The position numbers and the translations under genes were made by a program. From the NCBI RefSeq assembly GCF_002954775.1, contig NZ_PJME01000019.1, positions 97,710 through 161,709 on the forward strand: a stretch of DNA of 64,000 bases, given 5' to 3'. The notes beneath the pieces are model-generated. The model saw only the letters and a list, made by a program, of their open reading frames with translations. It had not been told where the DNA came from and did not search any database. This stretch comes from Streptomyces geranii. GTDB lineage: Bacteria; Actinomycetota; Actinomycetes; Streptomycetales; Streptomycetaceae. Positions 1-7,748 of the stretch are shown piece by piece; position 1 is the first letter of the stretch; every line of letters starts with the position of its first letter.

Positions 1-9
1 CCAGCAGGG

Positions 10-699
10 ATGAGCCAGGGAGTGCACGTGCCGGAGCACCAGCAGCGTCAGATCACCGACGAGCAGTTCCACGATGCGACGTTGATCTGGAACTACCACC
101 AGATGGGCCACGAGCAGCGGTCCTGCTCGGCGGCGATCGGCCTGGGCAGCCACGACCTGGGGGTGGCCACGGCGGCAGCCGACCTCTACCGTGCCGGGCT
201 CTTTCCCGTCGTGGTGTTCAGCGGCGGCAACAGCCCCACCACCCGAGCCCGCTTCCCGCGCGGCGAGGCCGTCCACTACCGCGAGCATGCGCTCGCCCTG
301 GGCGTTCCGGACGAGGCGATCCTGGTGGAACCGAAGGCGGCGAACACCGGCCAGAACATCACCTTCTCCCGCGAGCTGCTGGCCGACGCCGGCGTGGAGG
401 TGCAGTCGCTTCTGCTGATCTCCAAGCCGTACATGGAGCGCCGCTCGTACGCGACCTGCCGCAACTTGTGGCCGGAGGTAGAGGTGGTCTGTGCCTCCGA
501 GCCGCTTGAGTTGGACGACTACATCAAGTCCATCGGCGACGAGAAGCTCGTTGTCGACATGCTTGTCGGTGACCTGCAACGGGTGATCGAGTACCCGAAG
601 CTCGGTTTCGCCGTCGAGCAGGACGTACCGGGGGATGTGTATGACGCGTACGAGCGCCTCTTGGGCGCCGGCTTCGACAGCCGCCTCATCAGCACCTGA
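10..699 (+). CDS. YdcF-like (DUF218) protein
   Basis: 229-residue cytoplasmic protein of the DUF218 / ElyC-SanA-YdcF superfamily. It shows the family's Rossmann-like core: an early small-residue strand (AAIGLGSHD), then FSGGNSP near residue 75, a conserved acidic E after it (GEAVHYREHALALGVP) and a late PKAANTGQNI segment. There is no signal peptide or membrane segment, unlike SanA or ElyC, so a soluble YdcF-type role is more likely; the substrate is unknown (YdcF binds S-adenosylmethionine). The start lies 9 bases into the window, so a longer N terminus cannot be excluded. It is followed 28 bases later by the WbqC-like gene on the same strand, suggesting one operon. Family call fairly sure; function unknown. 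Confidence 0.8.
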   Translation: MSQGVHVPEHQQRQITDEQFHDATLIWNYHQMGHEQRSCSAAIGLGSHDLGVATAAADLYRAGLFPVVVFSGGNSPTTRARFPRGEAVHYREHALALGVPDEAILVEPKAANTGQNITFSRELLADAGVEVQSLLLISKPYMERRSYATCRNLWPEVEVVCASEPLELDDYIKSIGDEKLVVDMLVGDLQRVIEYPKLGFAVEQDVPGDVYDAYERLLGAGFDSRLIST

Positions 700-727
700 G
701 TCACGGCGAGTCGGTCCGTCGGGTGGG

Positions 728-1453
728 GTGTGCGCGATTCATCAACCGAATCTGTTTCCACGGCTGTCCACATTGGCGAAGCTCTTTGCCGCCGACCGCT
801 GGATAGTCCTCGACGATGTGCAGTTCGCCCGGCGCGACTACCAGCATCGAGCCCGTCTCGCCGCCTTGGACGATCCTGGTCGGCAGCAGTGGCTCACGCT
901 CCCGACGCACCTTCCCCACGGGCGCGCGACGAGGATCAGCCAGGCTCGGCTCGTCGATCCCCGCCGCTCGCGACGGACGGTCGAACTGCTCGTGCGCCAG
1001 TACTACGGCCACAGCCGCTACTGGGATGCCGCGCGTGAGGTCCTGGACGCGGTCTTGTGCATGCTCGACACCACAGACCGCGTGGCCGACCTCACGAGAG
1101 CATCGACAATCGCCCTGCTCACCGCTCTTGGCTGGTCAGGAGAAGTGCTGCTCAGCAGTGAGATTCCGACCCGTCAAGGCCGGTCCGAGCGCCTTGCCGA
1201 TCTCGCGGCAGCCACCCGCAGTACCCACTATCTGTGCGGCACTGGCGGGCTGCGCTACCTCGACGCTGATCCGTTCGATGCCCGCAGCATCCCGGTGCTG
1301 CCTTTCCGTACACCTGTGGATGCGGATGATCCGCTCTGGCAGTGGGCCCGGAGGACCAGCAGCCTCTGGGCCTTGAGCAAGATCGGTCCCGAGGCGTTGG
1401 CGAACAGGCTGGCTGTCCAACGAGAAGCTCGCTTCCTTGCAGCCCGGGCGTGA
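728..1453 (+). CDS. WbqC-like family protein
   Basis: 241-residue WbqC-like protein. The GTG start at 728 is chosen because the family begins right at the motif AIHQPNLFPRLSTL (residues 3-16); the frame is open further upstream but that part has no family character. Other family features: DDVQFARRDYQHR (about residues 29-41), and LCGTGGLRYLD in the C-terminal third. WbqC-like proteins occur in O-antigen, glycosylation and some natural-product loci and resemble acyl- or aminotransferase partners, but their reaction is not firmly established. It probably shares a transcript with the YdcF-like gene just upstream. Neither gene belongs to the hemL neighbourhood as I know it from S. coelicolor, so the pair may be a lineage-specific insertion. 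Confidence 0.8.
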   Translation: MCAIHQPNLFPRLSTLAKLFAADRWIVLDDVQFARRDYQHRARLAALDDPGRQQWLTLPTHLPHGRATRISQARLVDPRRSRRTVELLVRQYYGHSRYWDAAREVLDAVLCMLDTTDRVADLTRASTIALLTALGWSGEVLLSSEIPTRQGRSERLADLAAATRSTHYLCGTGGLRYLDADPFDARSIPVLPFRTPVDADDPLWQWARRTSSLWALSKIGPEALANRLAVQREARFLAARA

Positions 1454-1690
1454 CGAGGCTGAACAACTCGGACAAGAGGCCCTTCCTGTGTGTCGCTGAG
1501 CACGGTTGCCCAGGACGTCTCACTCAAGCCGAGGCGGAAGAAGGCGGCGGTACGCCGAAGGCTCAGGGCACGTCAGCACCCCCGCCGAAACCCATGTGCC
1601 CTCAATGTGCCCTGGCCGCCTGACGGCCCCTCCGGGGACATGAAGAAGGCGAGGCCCGAAGACCCCGCCCACCACCCACGAACCCTCAGC
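1454..1690. other. Intergenic region with 11-bp-period direct repeat
   Basis: This gap lies between convergent genes. It contains an exact 9-bp direct repeat, ATGTGCCCT at 1594-1602 and 1605-1613, separated by CA. A short hairpin CCCC-TCC-GGGG at 1627-1637 could serve as a weak terminator. I see no convincing gene. The small plus-strand ORF ending near 1623 has no recognisable family. Confidence 0.4.
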
Positions 1691-2409
1691 TCACGGCCAC
1701 ACCAGGCAATAAGGCTGATGCCCCGCCTCATGCAACCGATGGCTGAAGTCCTGCCACTCATGCAGCAGTTGATACACATTGAACGCATCCCGAGGCCCAC
1801 CCCGGTCCGGCACCGTCGACCAGATGAAGGCCGCCGCTCCCACCGCTTCCTCCCCGATCCCCCGCAGGGGGTCGACGACGGTCATCGGAAGCTTCACCAC
1901 CGCGTAGTCGGGGTGCAGGACGACCAGTTCCAGTGGCGGCACCTTGTGGAGAGGGACGCCCTCGATGCCCGTGAGGACCATCGCGGCCATCGTCTCGGGC
2001 TTGATCTTGGTGAACATGCCGTTCATGCCGAGTTCGTCGCCGCCGAGTTCCTCGGGGCGCATCGAGATCGGGACGCGGGCTGCCGTGGCGCCGTCCGGCG
2101 CCCCGAAGTATTTGTACGTCACCCCCACCCGACCACCATTCCCACTCGCCGCCCGGAGCCGCTCGACCCTCCGGTCGACGCTCTCGGGCACACCGTTCGA
2201 TCCAGGTCCCGATCCCGATCCTGGACCCGATCCTGAACCTGAACCGGGTCCTGACGCAGGACCCAACCCCTGTCCCTGTCCCTGCCGTGCCGCTTCTGCC
2301 GCTGCCGCCGCTTCCTCCACGTCGCGTCGGTGCCTTCCCCGCCGGGCACGCCGAGGACCCAGGTCGTCAGTCCCCTCGCCCAGTCCGCCACCGCGATGCA
2401 TATCTCCAC
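1691..2409 (-). CDS. Conserved hypothetical protein, N-terminal part probably frameshifted
   Basis: The C-terminal ~150 codons (2195 down to 1691) read as one well-behaved protein, with segments such as GVTYKYFGAPDGATAARV, GMNGMFTKIKPETMAAMVL, VVLHPDYAVVKLPM and RDAFNVYQLLHEWQDFSHRL; I cannot assign a domain. In that frame the only upstream starts lead through a Gly/Pro/Ser run (2200-2290) that looks like translated simple repeat. In the neighbouring frame, a GTG at 2409 begins MEICIAVADWARGLTTWVLGV, which looks like a real N terminus but then runs into Arg/Asp repeat. The best explanation is one gene starting at 2409 that changes frame inside the 6-bp-type repeat (about 2195-2350). A genuine later start is the alternative. 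The gene is divergent from hemL. Confidence 0.6.
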
Positions 2410-2727
2410 CCGACTGCTTTTCTAGGACGCGCGAACCCCTCCGCGCAACCCGATCATCGTGTCAGTGACCTCCCCCACGTCCGCCCGCCGAAACGTGCGT
2501 TGAAACACCTGTCCGCAGGATCTTCGCAGCCTCTGAACACCGTCGTCCGCTCATCGTGCACCCATCGTTCGTATGTACGGGCCGATGGGCCGTGTGTCTC
2601 TGAGTGTCCCTGTGTGTGTCCGGTCCCAGTTTCGCAGACGGGTGGGGCCGACGGGCCGCTGTCCGGCCGCCTACCCTGAGGGGGTCACTGGCAACCGGAG
2701 TCCGAGAAGTCGGAGAAGTCGCAGGTC
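2410..2727. other. Divergent promoter region of the hypothetical gene and hemL
   Basis: 318 bases between two divergent genes. No RNA gene or clear operator was recognised. Immediately before hemL the repeated text GTCCGAGAAGTCGGAGAAGTCG supplies only a modest purine-rich ribosome site. No consensus sigma-70 promoter is obvious by eye. Confidence 0.4.
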
Positions 2728-4083
2728 ATGAGCGAAACGTCTAGCGGGGCAGCCGACGGAACGGCGAGCGGGTTGCCCTATCCATATGAAGCGCCCGTCT
2801 CTCAGGGCCTCTTCGACCGTGCGACGGTCGTCACACCCGGCGGCGTCAACTCGCCGGTGCGTGCCTTCCGAGCCGTGGGCGGTACGCCCCGGTTCATGGT
2901 CTCGGGGCGTGGCCCATATCTCACCGACGCCGACGGCCGCGAATACGTCGACCTCGTCTGTTCCTGGGGGCCGATGATCCTCGGCCACTCCCGCCCCGAG
3001 GTCATCGCCGCCGTCCAGGACGCCGTCTCGCGCGGCACCTCCTTCGGTACGCCGGGGGAGGGCGAGGTCGCCCTCGCCGAGGAGATGGTCGACCGCATCG
3101 ACCCCCTTGAGCAGGTGCGGCTCGTCTCCAGCGGGACCGAGGCCACGATGTCCGCCATCCGCCTCGCCCGCGGGTTCACCCGGCGCTCCAAGGTCATCAA
3201 GTTCGCCGGGTGCTACCACGGTCACGTCGATTCGCTGCTCGCCGCCGCCGGGTCCGGTGTGGCCACGTTCGCGTTGCCCGACACCCCCGGCGTCACCGGC
3301 GCCCAGGCCGGCGACACCATCGTCCTGCCCTACAACGACCTCGACGCCGTCCACGCCGCCTTCGCCGCCCACCCCGGCGAGATCGCCTGCCTCATCACCG
3401 AGGCCTCCCCGGGCAACATGGGCGTCGTGCCGCCCCTCCCCGGCTTCAACCAAGGGTTGAAAGACGCCTGCGCCGCCAATGGCGCGCTCTACGTCTCCGA
3501 TGAGGTCATGACCGGGTTCCGTACCAGTCGTGGTGGGTGGTTCGGGATTGATGGTGTACGGCCGGATCTCATGACCTTCGGGAAGGTCATGGGCGGTGGT
3601 TTTCCCGCCGCCGCCTTCGGTGGGCGGGCCGAGGTCATGGCTCACCTCGCCCCCGCCGGGCCCGTCTACCAGGCCGGCACCCTCTCCGGTAACCCCGTCG
3701 CCACCGCCGCCGGGCTCGCCCAGCTGCGGCTGCTCGACGAGGCGGCCTACGTCACCGTCGACGCCGTCTCGGCGCAACTCCGAGCACTCGTCAGTGACGC
3801 GCTGAGCAAGGAAGGCGTCGCGCACACCGTGCAGAACGCCTCCAACATGTTCTCCGTCTTCTTCACCGACCGGCCGGTGCGCGACTACGAGGGCGCCAAG
3901 GCACAGGAGTCCTTCCGCTTCACCGCCTTCTTCCACTCCATGCTGGCGAGCGGCGTCTATCTCCCGCCCTCGTCCTTCGAGTCCTGGTTCGTCTCCACCG
4001 CGCACGACGACCGGGCCATCCAGAAAATCGCCGACGCCCTCCCGGCGGCGGCCCGTGCGGCAGCGGAGGCCACGGCAGCATGA
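2728..4083 (+). CDS. hemL: Glutamate-1-semialdehyde 2,1-aminomutase
   Basis: 451-residue PLP enzyme that converts glutamate-1-semialdehyde to 5-aminolevulinate, the last step of the C5 route to tetrapyrroles, in the cytoplasm. Diagnostic features are the N-terminal VTPGGVNSPVRAF (family signature, residues 35-47), SSGTEATMSAIRLARG (PLP phosphate and substrate contacts, about 136-151), CYHGHVD, ITEASPGNMGVVPP, DEVMTGFR (PLP-binding Asp) and MTFGKVMGGGFP with the Schiff-base lysine at Lys286. The length is normal for the family. The ATG at 2728 is preceded by weak purine-rich text. The stop overlaps the next start (ATGA), so the phosphatase downstream is probably translationally coupled. Cytochrome c maturation genes follow, which fits a haem-supply role. 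Confidence 0.97.
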   Translation: MSETSSGAADGTASGLPYPYEAPVSQGLFDRATVVTPGGVNSPVRAFRAVGGTPRFMVSGRGPYLTDADGREYVDLVCSWGPMILGHSRPEVIAAVQDAVSRGTSFGTPGEGEVALAEEMVDRIDPLEQVRLVSSGTEATMSAIRLARGFTRRSKVIKFAGCYHGHVDSLLAAAGSGVATFALPDTPGVTGAQAGDTIVLPYNDLDAVHAAFAAHPGEIACLITEASPGNMGVVPPLPGFNQGLKDACAANGALYVSDEVMTGFRTSRGGWFGIDGVRPDLMTFGKVMGGGFPAAAFGGRAEVMAHLAPAGPVYQAGTLSGNPVATAAGLAQLRLLDEAAYVTVDAVSAQLRALVSDALSKEGVAHTVQNASNMFSVFFTDRPVRDYEGAKAQESFRFTAFFHSMLASGVYLPPSSFESWFVSTAHDDRAIQKIADALPAAARAAAEATAA

Positions 4084-4790
4084 CCGACAGCAGCAACCGG
4101 AGCACCGGCTCCAACGAGTCCGACATCACCGTCGTCCATCTCATGCGGCACGGTGAAGTCGCCAACCCCGACGGGGTGTTGTACGGGCGGCTCGCCGGCT
4201 ACCACCTCTCCGACCTCGGCCGCCGTATGGCCGACCGCGTCGCCGAGCACCTCGCCTCCCGCGATGTCACGTACGTCTGCGCCTCCCCGCTGGAGCGCGC
4301 CCAGGAGACCGCGACCCCCATCGCCAAGGCGCACGGGCTCGACCTCGCCTCCGACGGGCGGCTCATCGAGGCCGACAACGTCTTCCAGGGCAAGACCTTC
4401 GGCGTCGGCGACGGCGCGCTCAAGCGGCCCGAGAACTGGAAGCACCTGGTCAACCCGTTCAAGCCGTCCTGGGGAGAGCCGTACGTCGACCAGGTCGTCC
4501 GCATGATGGGGGCGCTGGACGCCGCCAAGGACGCCGCCCGTGGGCACGAGGCCGTGCTCGTCAGCCACCAGCTGCCGATCTGGATCGTGCGCTCGTACGT
4601 CGAGAAGCGGCGGCTCTGGCACGACCCCCGCAAGCGGCAGTGCACCCTCGCCTCCCTCACCACCTTCACCTACCGCGGCGACAAGATCGTGTCCGTCGGC
4701 TACAGCGAGCCCGCCCGCGATCTCGTCCCCGCCCATCTCCTCGCCGGCGCCAAGCCGGTGAAGGGGAAGGACAAAGCTTTCGGGGCGTAG
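4080..4790 (+). CDS. Histidine phosphatase family protein (phosphoglycerate-mutase-like)
   Basis: 236-residue member of the branch-1 histidine phosphatases. The catalytic RHG lies at residues 23-25 (HLMRHGEVANP), the second Arg/Glu region is ASPLERAQETATPIA, and the second catalytic histidine is His163 in VLVSHQLPIWIV. The fold and length fit a phosphatase rather than a glycolytic mutase; the substrate is unknown. The start ATG overlaps the hemL stop by four bases. In Streptomyces this gene is commonly found directly after hemL, but I know of no demonstrated link to haem synthesis. Confidence 0.9.
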   Translation: MTDSSNRSTGSNESDITVVHLMRHGEVANPDGVLYGRLAGYHLSDLGRRMADRVAEHLASRDVTYVCASPLERAQETATPIAKAHGLDLASDGRLIEADNVFQGKTFGVGDGALKRPENWKHLVNPFKPSWGEPYVDQVVRMMGALDAAKDAARGHEAVLVSHQLPIWIVRSYVEKRRLWHDPRKRQCTLASLTTFTYRGDKIVSVGYSEPARDLVPAHLLAGAKPVKGKDKAFGA

Positions 4791-4844
4791 TGACACAACT
4801 GTTGCAATTGTTCCGGAATCCATGAAAACGCGGGGAACCTCCTC

Positions 4845-4891
4845 ATTCGTCGTGCCCTCTGACTGGGTGACCACCAGCGGGTACGACGAAT
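4845..4891 (+). promoter_or_regulatory. Long inverted repeat abutting a ribosome-binding site
   Basis: ATTCGTCGTGCCC at 4845-4857 pairs with GGGTACGACGAAT at 4879-4891 (13 positions, one G-T). The 21-base loop can form further CTGG/CCAG pairs. The right arm ends exactly where the ribosome site GGGGA (4892-4896) of the lipoprotein gene begins. The arrangement suggests either an operator or an mRNA hairpin controlling translation. Confidence 0.6.
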
Positions 4892-4900
4892 GGGGACCAC

Positions 4901-6208
4901 ATGCACCGCTTCAGCCGACGAGGCGCTCTCGGCCTCGGCCTCGGGGCCGCCGCGGCTCTCGGCACCGCCGGCTGCGGGACCGTACTGGGAGACGGGTCGG
5001 ACGGGTCCGGAGGTTCCGGTAACGACCGGCCTTCCGGCAAGCCGTCGCCCAAGGCCACCCCGACCCCCACCGTCAAGCCCATCGGCGACGGCTCCACCTC
5101 CTTCACCGGCAAGCAGCCCCACCAGCCCGCCAAGCCCGTGCCGCTGGAACCCGGCCAGACCCCGCCCCAGTTCGTGATCTTCTCCTGGGACGGGGCCGGT
5201 GAAGTCGGCAACGGCCTCTTCCCCCGCTTCCTCGACCTCGCCAAGGCCCACGGCGCCCACATGACCTTCTTCCTCTCCGGGCTCTACCTCCTCCCCGAGT
5301 CGCAGAAGCGCAAGTACCTCCCGCCGAACAACCGCCCCGGCGCCTCCGACATCGGCTACCTCACCGACGAGCACGTCAAGGCGACCCTCACCAACGTCCG
5401 GCAGGCCTGGCTCGACGGCCACGAGATAGGCACCCACTTCAACGGCCACTTCTGCTCCGGCTACGGCACCGTCGCCAACTGGACGCCCCAGCAGTGGCGC
5501 AGCGAGATAGAGCAGGCCAAGGGGTTCGTGAAGGAGTGGCGGACCAACACCGGGTGGACCGACCTTCCCGCCCTTCCCTTCGACTACGAGAAGGAGCTGA
5601 TCGGCGGGCGTACGCCCTGTCTGCTCGGGCAGAACAACCTGCTGCCCACCGCCCGCGCCCTCGGCTGGCGCTACGACGCCTCCTCGCCCGGCGGACGACA
5701 GGTGTGGCCGGCGAAGACGGACGGCGTCTGGGACCTGCCCCTCCAGGCGATACCTTTCCCCGGCCGTTCGTTCGAGGTCCTCTCCATGGACTACAACATC
5801 CTCGCCAACCAGTCGATCAACTCGACCAACGCCCCCGCCTACAACTACCCGGCCTGGCGCGAGCAGGCGTCCGGCGCCTACATCGCCGGTTTCCGGCGGG
5901 CGTACGAGACGAACCGTGCCCCCTTCTTCGTCGGCAACCACTTCGAGCACTGGAACGGCGGCATCTACATGGACGCCGTCGAGGAAGCCCTCAAGCACAT
6001 CGCGCGGGAGAAGGAGAAGGGTGAGGACATCAGGCTCGTCTCCTTCCGGCAGTTCGTCGACTGGCTGGACGTACAGAAGCCCGAGGTGCTGGAGAAGCTG
6101 CGGACCCTCGACGTCGGACAGCCGCCGGTCGGCGGCTGGAACGGCTTCCTCGCCGCGACACCGCAGACACCGCAGACGCCCACCGGTACCGCCACGACAG
6201 CCGCGTGA
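4901..6208 (+). CDS. Tat-type lipoprotein with polysaccharide-deacetylase-like domain
   Basis: 435-residue exported lipoprotein. The signal peptide has twin Arg6-Arg7 and a lipobox ending at Cys25 (GTAGC). A Ser/Pro/Thr-rich spacer follows (to about residue 85). The catalytic-like domain starts at FVIFSWDGAG (degenerate NodB motif 1; the Asp could be the metal/base residue) and contains GHEIGTHFNGHFCSG, which carries the HxxxH zinc pattern of motif 2. A NodB-fold carbohydrate esterase acting on the cell wall is the likely role, but motif 1 lacks the usual TFDD, so activity is uncertain. The gene stands alone upstream of the cytochrome c genes and has an unusual inverted repeat before its ribosome site. 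Confidence 0.8.
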   Translation: MHRFSRRGALGLGLGAAAALGTAGCGTVLGDGSDGSGGSGNDRPSGKPSPKATPTPTVKPIGDGSTSFTGKQPHQPAKPVPLEPGQTPPQFVIFSWDGAGEVGNGLFPRFLDLAKAHGAHMTFFLSGLYLLPESQKRKYLPPNNRPGASDIGYLTDEHVKATLTNVRQAWLDGHEIGTHFNGHFCSGYGTVANWTPQQWRSEIEQAKGFVKEWRTNTGWTDLPALPFDYEKELIGGRTPCLLGQNNLLPTARALGWRYDASSPGGRQVWPAKTDGVWDLPLQAIPFPGRSFEVLSMDYNILANQSINSTNAPAYNYPAWREQASGAYIAGFRRAYETNRAPFFVGNHFEHWNGGIYMDAVEEALKHIAREKEKGEDIRLVSFRQFVDWLDVQKPEVLEKLRTLDVGQPPVGGWNGFLAATPQTPQTPTGTATTAA

Positions 6209-6231
6209 CCAGCCTGAAAGGGCGTCTGAAA

Positions 6232-6249
6232 TGCGGGTTTCCGCCCGCA
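6232..6249. terminator. Short hairpin after the lipoprotein gene
   Basis: TGCGGG (6232-6237) and CCCGCA (6244-6249) form a 6-bp GC-rich stem with a 6-base loop, 23 bases after the lipoprotein stop. No U-tract follows. A weak terminator that separates the lipoprotein gene from the thioredoxin-like gene is plausible. Confidence 0.35.
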
Positions 6250-6295
6250 AGGGGGGTGCGCAAGATCCTCGGAACGGACATGCGAAACTTTTCAC

Positions 6296-6946
6296 ATGAG
6301 TGCCGCCAGCCGCGCCCCCCTCTCCTCGAACCTCTCCGCGAACCGTTCCCGTGGCCAAGTCCGTAGCCGCCGGGCCATGGTGCTCACCACCACGGCCGTC
6401 GCGTCCGCGCTGCTGCTGACCGCGTGCGGTTCCGGCGGTACGTCCGGGGGCTCGGGCGACACCAACTTCATCACCGGGACCGACGGCATCGCGACCGTCG
6501 CCAAGGGCGAGCGGGCCGCCGCCCCCGACCTCTCCGGCCCGACCATCGACGGCAAACAGCTCGACGTCGCCGACTACAAGGGCAAGGTCGTCGTCATCAA
6601 CGTGTGGGGTTCCTGGTGCGGGCCCTGCCGGCTCGAAGCCAAGAACTTCGTCGCCGTCTCCGCCGATCTCAAGGACCAGGGCGTCCAGTTCGTCGGCATC
6701 AACACCCGCGACACCAGCACCGGTCCGGCGGTCGCCTTCGAGAAGCAGTACGGCGTCACGTACCCGAGTCTCTACGACCCCACCGGCAAGCTGATGCTCC
6801 GCTTCAAGAAGGGCACGCTCAACCCGCAGGCCATCCCCTCCACCCTGGTCATCGACCGGGACGGGAAGATCGCCGCCCGGACGCTCCAGGCGCTCAGCGA
6901 GGACAACCTCCGCAAGATGCTCAAGCCCGTCCTCGCGGAGAAGTGA
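6296..6946 (+). CDS. TlpA/ResA-type thioredoxin-like lipoprotein
   Basis: 216-residue extracytoplasmic thiol-disulfide reductase. A lipobox ends at Cys44 (LLLTAC) after an Arg-rich start and hydrophobic stretch. The thioredoxin-fold active site is WCGPC with Cys108 and Cys111, and the cis-Pro region is NPQAIPSTLVIDRDG. By family analogy it keeps the haem-binding CXXCH cysteines of apocytochrome c reduced, using electrons from CcdA. The next gene starts one base after its stop. The ATG at 6296 has no clear ribosome site; an internal ATG at codon 28 would give a more typical signal peptide. First gene of a four-gene cytochrome c maturation operon. Confidence 0.92.
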   Translation: MSAASRAPLSSNLSANRSRGQVRSRRAMVLTTTAVASALLLTACGSGGTSGGSGDTNFITGTDGIATVAKGERAAAPDLSGPTIDGKQLDVADYKGKVVVINVWGSWCGPCRLEAKNFVAVSADLKDQGVQFVGINTRDTSTGPAVAFEKQYGVTYPSLYDPTGKLMLRFKKGTLNPQAIPSTLVIDRDGKIAARTLQALSEDNLRKMLKPVLAEK

Positions 6947-6947
6947 C

Positions 6948-7745
6948 GTGTCCGGCGCGATCACGGAGCTGACCGGTGTGCTCACGCTCGCCGCCTCCGT
7001 CCCCGAGGCCAACAAGACCGTCATGGACGGCGCCCTGATACTGGCCCTCCCCATCGCCCTGCTCGGCGGCCTCGTCTCCTTCTTCTCGCCCTGCGTGCTG
7101 CCCCTCGTACCGGGCTATCTGTCGTACGTCACCGGCGTGACCGGCACCGATCTCGGCGAGGCCCGCCGGGGGCGGATGGTCGCGGGGGCCTCGCTCTTCG
7201 TGCTCGGGTTCACCGCCGTGTTCGTGTCGACCGGCGCCCTGTTCGGGTACTTCGGGCAGACGCTGCAGGAGCACCAGAGCGTGCTGTCCAAGGTGCTCGG
7301 CGTGCTCATGATCCTCATGGGCGTCTTCTTCATGGGCATGATGCCCTGGCTCACCCAGCGCGAGTTCAGGTTCCACAAGAAGCCGGTCAGCGGGCTGGTC
7401 GGCGCCCCCGTCCTCGGCGCGCTGTTCGGCATCGGCTGGACGCCCTGCATCGGCCCGACCCTCGCCTCCGTCAACACCCTCGCCTTCAACGAGGCCAGCG
7501 CCGGGCGCGGGGCCATACTGACCGTCGCCTACTGCATCGGCCTCGGTGTCCCCTTCGTGCTCGCCGCGGTCGCCTTCCGCAAGGCGCTCGGTGCCTTCGG
7601 GTGGGTCAAGCGCCACTATGTCTGGGTCATGCGCATCGGCGGCTCGATGATGATCCTGACCGGTGTGCTGCTCCTTACCGGCGCGTGGGACCGTCTGGTG
7701 CAGGAGATGCAGACCTGGTCCAACGGCTTCACTGTGGGGATCTGA
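6948..7745 (+). CDS. ccdA: Cytochrome c biogenesis protein CcdA
   Basis: 265-residue membrane protein that passes electrons from cytoplasmic thioredoxin across the membrane to the TlpA-like lipoprotein. It has about six transmembrane segments and the two conserved cysteine motifs FFSPCVLPL (Cys49) and GWTPCIGPT (Cys167) of the CcdA/DsbD core. The GTG start is one base after the preceding stop and the ResB gene begins three bases after its stop, so co-transcription is near certain. Confidence 0.95.
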   Translation: MSGAITELTGVLTLAASVPEANKTVMDGALILALPIALLGGLVSFFSPCVLPLVPGYLSYVTGVTGTDLGEARRGRMVAGASLFVLGFTAVFVSTGALFGYFGQTLQEHQSVLSKVLGVLMILMGVFFMGMMPWLTQREFRFHKKPVSGLVGAPVLGALFGIGWTPCIGPTLASVNTLAFNEASAGRGAILTVAYCIGLGVPFVLAAVAFRKALGAFGWVKRHYVWVMRIGGSMMILTGVLLLTGAWDRLVQEMQTWSNGFTVGI

Positions 7746-7748
7746 TCC

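Noticed and set aside
1454..1690. Possible integrase remnant or attachment site around the ATGTGCCCT direct repeat
   Set aside because: No recombinase motif, no tRNA and no second copy of an attachment core were found; the repeat alone is not enough.
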